From an uncultured Ferrovum sp. (GTDB taxonomy: Bacteria; Pseudomonadota; Gammaproteobacteria; Burkholderiales; Ferrovaceae), in assembly GCA_903863375.1 (NCBI GenBank), contig CAIPBT010000008.1:1-64000 (forward strand): 64,000 nucleotides of DNA. The letters run 5' to 3'. A program made the translations under genes and the position numbers. The notes under the pieces were generated by a model that was not told the DNA's origin, searched no databases, and saw nothing but the letters and a program-made list of their open reading frames with translations. Positions 60,253 to 64,000 of this stretch are shown in pieces. Every line of letters begins with the position of its first letter. Positions within the stretch are counted from its first letter, which is position 1.

Positions 60253-61107
60253 TCAGGATCCGGCAGCAGGCCGGACCGAAGCCGCCAGATTGGTGCCGGG
60301 ATCCAGCTTGACCGCCGTCCGGAAGTGCAATTCTTGCGAGTCGATCGCTTCCACGCTCAGTTCGCCGGCCCCATGCGGCACAAAATAAAAGCGGAAATTC
60401 GGATTTTCGCTGATCGAGATGTCGACTTCGGCGGTCAGCACCCGCCGGTCGGCATACGACACCTGAATTTCGCGCACAAAGTGCGCTGGGGTGTAATTGC
60501 GGGACAGTTGGTCCATCGCCAGTCCGGAATCGTTGGGATGACTGATCATCAGCTGCGCCAGAACCGGCTTGTCGACTTCGGCAACGCCATCCACCTTGAC
60601 CTTCATGCGACCGAGCGAGGCTGCCGCCTCGGCTGGATCCTTACCGGCCGGCGCCGAGCATCCGCCCGAGGCCTTCACGAAGCGGCTGACCATGTGAAGG
60701 CTGCCGTCATTCAGTTCAGCTACTGCCCGAATCAACGTGTATTCATTGACGCGCACCCGCGTTTCGATGTCCGCACGACCACTGTCAGGGGTGTACGTGA
60801 AACTGGCTGCCACGGGCGACGGGTTCTGATCGATGATCAGCCAAGCCTTCTGCACGAAGCGCTGTGAGCCCTGCTCGATTCCAGTGTGGATGCCGATGGG
60901 TACCACCGCCGCATCTTCAGCGCGGTTCGGCGCATCCAGACGGAGCAAATCGGCCGAGGCCTCTTCGATCGGTCGATCCTGAAACAGGCTGGCGCGGATC
61001 TTGGCCCAGGCTTCGGGGTCGGAGGCGTGCGCCAGGCTGGCGGCACTGCCCAAGACCAGCACCAGGGCCGGCATGAAGCGCCGCATCAATGGCATTAGGT
61101 TCCACAT
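60253..61107 (-). CDS. Quinoprotein dehydrogenase-associated SoxYZ-like carrier
   Basis: Signal peptide; SoxY-like VRFVKASGGCSAP region followed by SoxZ-like domain VKVDGVAEVDKPVLAQLMISHPNDSGL. Confidence 0.8.
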   Translation of the reverse strand: MWNLMPLMRRFMPALVLVLGSAASLAHASDPEAWAKIRASLFQDRPIEEASADLLRLDAPNRAEDAAVVPIGIHTGIEQGSQRFVQKAWLIIDQNPSPVAASFTYTPDSGRADIETRVRVNEYTLIRAVAELNDGSLHMVSRFVKASGGCSAPAGKDPAEAAASLGRMKVKVDGVAEVDKPVLAQLMISHPNDSGLAMDQLSRNYTPAHFVREIQVSYADRRVLTAEVDISISENPNFRFYFVPHGAGELSVEAIDSQELHFRTAVKLDPGTNLAASVRPAAGS

Positions 61108-61273
61108 GGTGGATTGCTCCTGCTGATTTTCTTATCGGACTGGCCACTGTATCGGCTCAGTCTACATATCTGCTTAGTCTCACCGCCTTGGCTGCCTGAC
61201 GTCAAGACGCTGGCGCACGCCGTACGGACCACGGCACACAGGGGGGGCCGACGCCGGTGCGCTGCGGTCAGGT

Positions 61274-62224
61274 TCAGTCCTCCCATTCCAGCTCAGCGAA
61301 GGCGGCCGTGACATTGCGGCGGTGATACAGCTCCACCAACTGCCATCCGCCGGTTGGTGCCGGGCTTTGCGCCACGGTTTCGGCCAGCGTCCGGCCGCCC
61401 TTGAGGGCGGCGCGCACTTCAGTTGCCAGCTGCTGCAGGTACCGCTCCTGCGCCTGGAAGGGTTCGGATCCGTTGCCCGGCGGCCCATGTCCCGGCACTA
61501 CGGGACCGTGCACCAGCGTGCGCAGGATGGGCAGGATGGCCAGCCAGCCGCGCAGGCTGCCGTCGATCACCGGCAGATGACCGACGAACAGCAGGTCACC
61601 CGTAAACAGGGTACCGGACAGGTCATCCTGCACGGTGAGGTCGTTGTCCGTGTGCGCCGTTCGCCAGGTGCGCAACTGCAGGTGGCGTCCGCCGAGATCG
61701 AGGACCATCTCGCCATCCACCAGACGGTCGGCCGGAACGATGGCGGTACCAGCCGCCTGCGCACCCAGCTGGCTGGCCTGTCGGGTCAGATACCCGGCCG
61801 CGCGAGCGGCCAATGACTTGCCTTGATGCACCGAAGACACAAATTCCGCTGGCTCTGTCCGGAAGGCGGCGTGACCGAGCAGATGATCGGGATGCATGTG
61901 GGTGGCGATCACGTAACACACCGGCAGGGTGGTGTGCAGACGGATGGCAGCCAGCAGGGCAGCACCGACCTGCCGACTGCCCCCGGTGTCGATCACCGCC
62001 ACGCAGCGACTGCCGACGACAAACCCGAGGTTGGCAAGATCGCCGGCATTGTCAGCGGCAAAGTCGCCGATCAGACCAACATGCACCCATACGCCCGGGG
62101 CAATTTGCTGGACGGACAGGGGCGGCAGTGGTGGCAGGACCGCCGGCATGGCCTGCGGGGACGCTGCGGGCAGCAGCAGCGCGCACAGCAGGCCCGCCGC
62201 CCAGCGCCGAGCGGCGCGCATCAT
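61274..62224 (-). CDS. Metallo-beta-lactamase fold hydrolase (quinoprotein relay system type)
   Basis: Signal peptide; VIATHMHPDHLLGHAAF (HxHxDH); WRTAHTDNDLTV; GDLLFVGHLPVIDGSLRGWLAIL; VVPGHGP. Confidence 0.85.
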   Translation of the reverse strand: MMRAARRWAAGLLCALLLPAASPQAMPAVLPPLPPLSVQQIAPGVWVHVGLIGDFAADNAGDLANLGFVVGSRCVAVIDTGGSRQVGAALLAAIRLHTTLPVCYVIATHMHPDHLLGHAAFRTEPAEFVSSVHQGKSLAARAAGYLTRQASQLGAQAAGTAIVPADRLVDGEMVLDLGGRHLQLRTWRTAHTDNDLTVQDDLSGTLFTGDLLFVGHLPVIDGSLRGWLAILPILRTLVHGPVVPGHGPPGNGSEPFQAQERYLQQLATEVRAALKGGRTLAETVAQSPAPTGGWQLVELYHRRNVTAAFAELEWED

Positions 62225-62613
62225 ACGTCGTACTTGATGTACCGGAAGCGTTGATCGTCTGTCGGTGTACCCTCCAGCGCGCCGGCGGGGTCGAGCCCGG
62301 GCTGCCACTGGATGACTTCCTCGATCTTGCGCGCCAGCTCAAAATCCTTGTCGGTGATGCCTTTGGCGTGATGGTTCTGCAGTTTCACGATCACAAAGGC
62401 ATACGAGACGGCCAGATCAGGATGGTGCCAGGCGGCCTCGGCCAGATGCGCGACGGTGTTCACCACCATCAGCGTGCCCTTCCAGCCTTCGGTGCGATAT
62501 TTGCGACGGATCCAGCCGTTTTCCAGGGTCCAGTGCCGCAGCGGCCCGACCAGACGGGCTGCAATGTCTGCTTCGCTGTAGGCAACATCTGGTTTACGTT
62601 CCATGACAGTCAC
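62221..62613 (-). CDS. Pterin-4a-carbinolamine dehydratase-like protein
   Basis: HWTLENGWIRRKYRTEGWKGTLMVVNTVAHLAEAAWHHPDLAVSYAFVIVKLQNHHAKGITDKDFELARKIEEV. Confidence 0.87.
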   Translation of the reverse strand: MTVMERKPDVAYSEADIAARLVGPLRHWTLENGWIRRKYRTEGWKGTLMVVNTVAHLAEAAWHHPDLAVSYAFVIVKLQNHHAKGITDKDFELARKIEEVIQWQPGLDPAGALEGTPTDDQRFRYIKYDV

Positions 62614-62621
62614 TCCTTGGA

Positions 62622-63431
62622 TCAGCTGAAACGCAGGATCTCGCCTTTGCCATCGGCTGCCCGGTCACCCACCAGACGCCGAACCGGGCGGACCTGGTCG
62701 GCCAGGCCAGCAAATTCGCCGCCCAGGGCACGCCAGGAACGGAACAGCAACTGGACAATCGGCAGGGCATGGGTACCACAGTCGGCAAAAGTCGCATCCA
62801 CCGCAACCGCGCCGCGGACCATCAGCGATCCGCGCCGCATGCCGTAGCCAGCATGCGCTCCTGCGCCCTGCAGCGCCAGCACGGTGCCGGCCAGCATGCG
62901 CGAACCGGCATACGCACCGAGACTGCCTGCCACCAGGATGGCACCACGGCGCATCCGGTCGCCACACCGCGCCCCCGCATTGCCGTATACCACCACCTGG
63001 CCACCCGCCATGCCCTGCATGGCACCGGGCAGGGCACCACCGAGGTAATCGCCGGCATTGCCGCCGATCGTGATGGTTCCCCGACGCAGGGCCGCGGCGG
63101 CAAAGGCGGCCACATCGCCGGTGACGGTGAGCGAACCACCAGTCATGCCCTGCCCCAGATAAGCCCCGGCGTGGCCATCCACCCGCAGCGTTCCGCCAGC
63201 CAGTCCTGCGCCGATACGATCCACCCGGGAGAGGTCACCCACCAGCACCAGGTCCTGCGCGTCATCGCCTGCCAGGGTGAACAGGTCGCCCAGGCAGACA
63301 TCCTGCGTGTCGATGCGCAGGACCAGCTTTGGCAGGTCTGCCAGCGCTTGTGAGAGCAGGGCGGGCAGCAGAGGCGAGAGGTCGAGCCGACCCGGGAGCG
63401 TCTCGCGCAGGGTCAGGGTGAGCGCGCTCAT
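62622..63431 (-). CDS. fhcC: Formylmethanofuran dehydrogenase subunit C
   Basis: GltB_C/FmdC-type Gly-rich beta-helix repeats (GGTLRVDGHAGAYLGQGMTGGSLTVTGDV...GTITIGGNAGDYLGGALPGAMQGMAGGQVVVYGNAG). Confidence 0.9.
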   Translation of the reverse strand: MSALTLTLRETLPGRLDLSPLLPALLSQALADLPKLVLRIDTQDVCLGDLFTLAGDDAQDLVLVGDLSRVDRIGAGLAGGTLRVDGHAGAYLGQGMTGGSLTVTGDVAAFAAAALRRGTITIGGNAGDYLGGALPGAMQGMAGGQVVVYGNAGARCGDRMRRGAILVAGSLGAYAGSRMLAGTVLALQGAGAHAGYGMRRGSLMVRGAVAVDATFADCGTHALPIVQLLFRSWRALGGEFAGLADQVRPVRRLVGDRAADGKGEILRFS

Positions 63432-64000
63432 GCGGCACCTCCGGCACTGGGGGCAGCAGGCGGCGCAGCGGTGTCTTCGAGAATGCCGCGCAGCGGAAAG
63501 TGGAACTGGCCGAGCTTGCCACCATAGTTGCCCGCCGACAGGGCGATCACCCCTTTTTCGCGACCGCGCGCGCAGACGGCCTGCATGCCAACCCGCATGG
63601 CCACCCGGATATCCTCGGCCGTCAGGCCGTCGATCACGATCTCAAGACAGCACCCCGCCTCTGGTGGCAGTTCGGTCTTGACCACACCCCGCAAGGTGGG
63701 ACAGAAGGCATCATTGGTCGAGGCCGGCAGGGTCTTGTAGCGCGACCCCACCTTGCTGCCGGAGCGCACCACCCCGCCCGGAAACGGCATGATCACATTG
63801 GGCACCCGGCGCATGCTCTCGATGGCGGCTTCAGCGGCTGCCAGGGCGGCCGCACTGTCTGTGGTCAGGATCAGGAAATTGCCGCCGCCCACGGCGCGTA
63901 CCATGCGGGTGGTTTCCTCGCAGACGAATTCCCCATCCATCACCGGCACCCGCCAGAAACGGCGGCCATCGACCACCTTCGAGGCCTGCCAGCCGTCGCC
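63428..64000 (-). CDS. fhcD: Formylmethanofuran--tetrahydromethanopterin formyltransferase, partial (runs off window end)
   Basis: ...GDGWQASKVVDGRRFWRVPVMDGEFVCEETTRMVRAVGGGNFLIL...VPNVIMPFPGGVVRSGSKVGSRYKTLPASTNDAFCPTLRG; frame open to 64000. Confidence 0.9.
   Translation of the reverse strand, partial: GDGWQASKVVDGRRFWRVPVMDGEFVCEETTRMVRAVGGGNFLILTTDSAAALAAAEAAIESMRRVPNVIMPFPGGVVRSGSKVGSRYKTLPASTNDAFCPTLRGVVKTELPPEAGCCLEIVIDGLTAEDIRVAMRVGMQAVCARGREKGVIALSAGNYGGKLGQFHFPLRGILEDTAAPPAAPSAGGAA

Overview
This is a 64 kb GC-rich chromosomal segment that looks betaproteobacterial. It is densely coding and mostly core genome. No rRNA, CRISPR array, IS element or prophage was recognised. Recognisable blocks are: lptF <> pepA-holC-(hyp)-valS-ppk2-MFS; two consecutive EAL-domain genes, one with intact motifs and one degenerate; tusA-like/thioesterase/moaC (-) next to bepA-like (+); a six-gene, minus-strand, tightly packed glycosyltransferase block (GT2, GT2, GT4, DPM1/GtrB-like GT2 and two paralogous polytopic GT-C/TMTC-like proteins) directly downstream of a type IV pilin gene with a consensus sigma-54 promoter; a GAF-MshEN-T2SS/T4P ATPase + FHA + PP2C module; an APC permease; an Ior-type molybdo-hydroxylase; a MCP/CheY pair; a LytS/LytTR two-component system; two tRNA-Lys genes; yebC-ruvCAB-ybgC-tolQRAB-pal-cpoB interrupted by a truncated CLC gene; slmA; an NtrC-type two-component system; dksA; rpsO-pnp; alkA-like; and a quinoprotein-relay/H4MPT C1 cluster (SoxYZ-like carrier, MBL hydrolase, PCD, fhcC, fhcD partial). 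The best candidate for an undescribed system is the pilin-linked block. A polyprenyl-P-sugar synthase-like GT2 and two TMTC-like GT-C proteins could form an O-glycosylation (possibly O-mannosylation-like) pathway for type IV pilin. All homology calls come from reading the translations; no database search was run.
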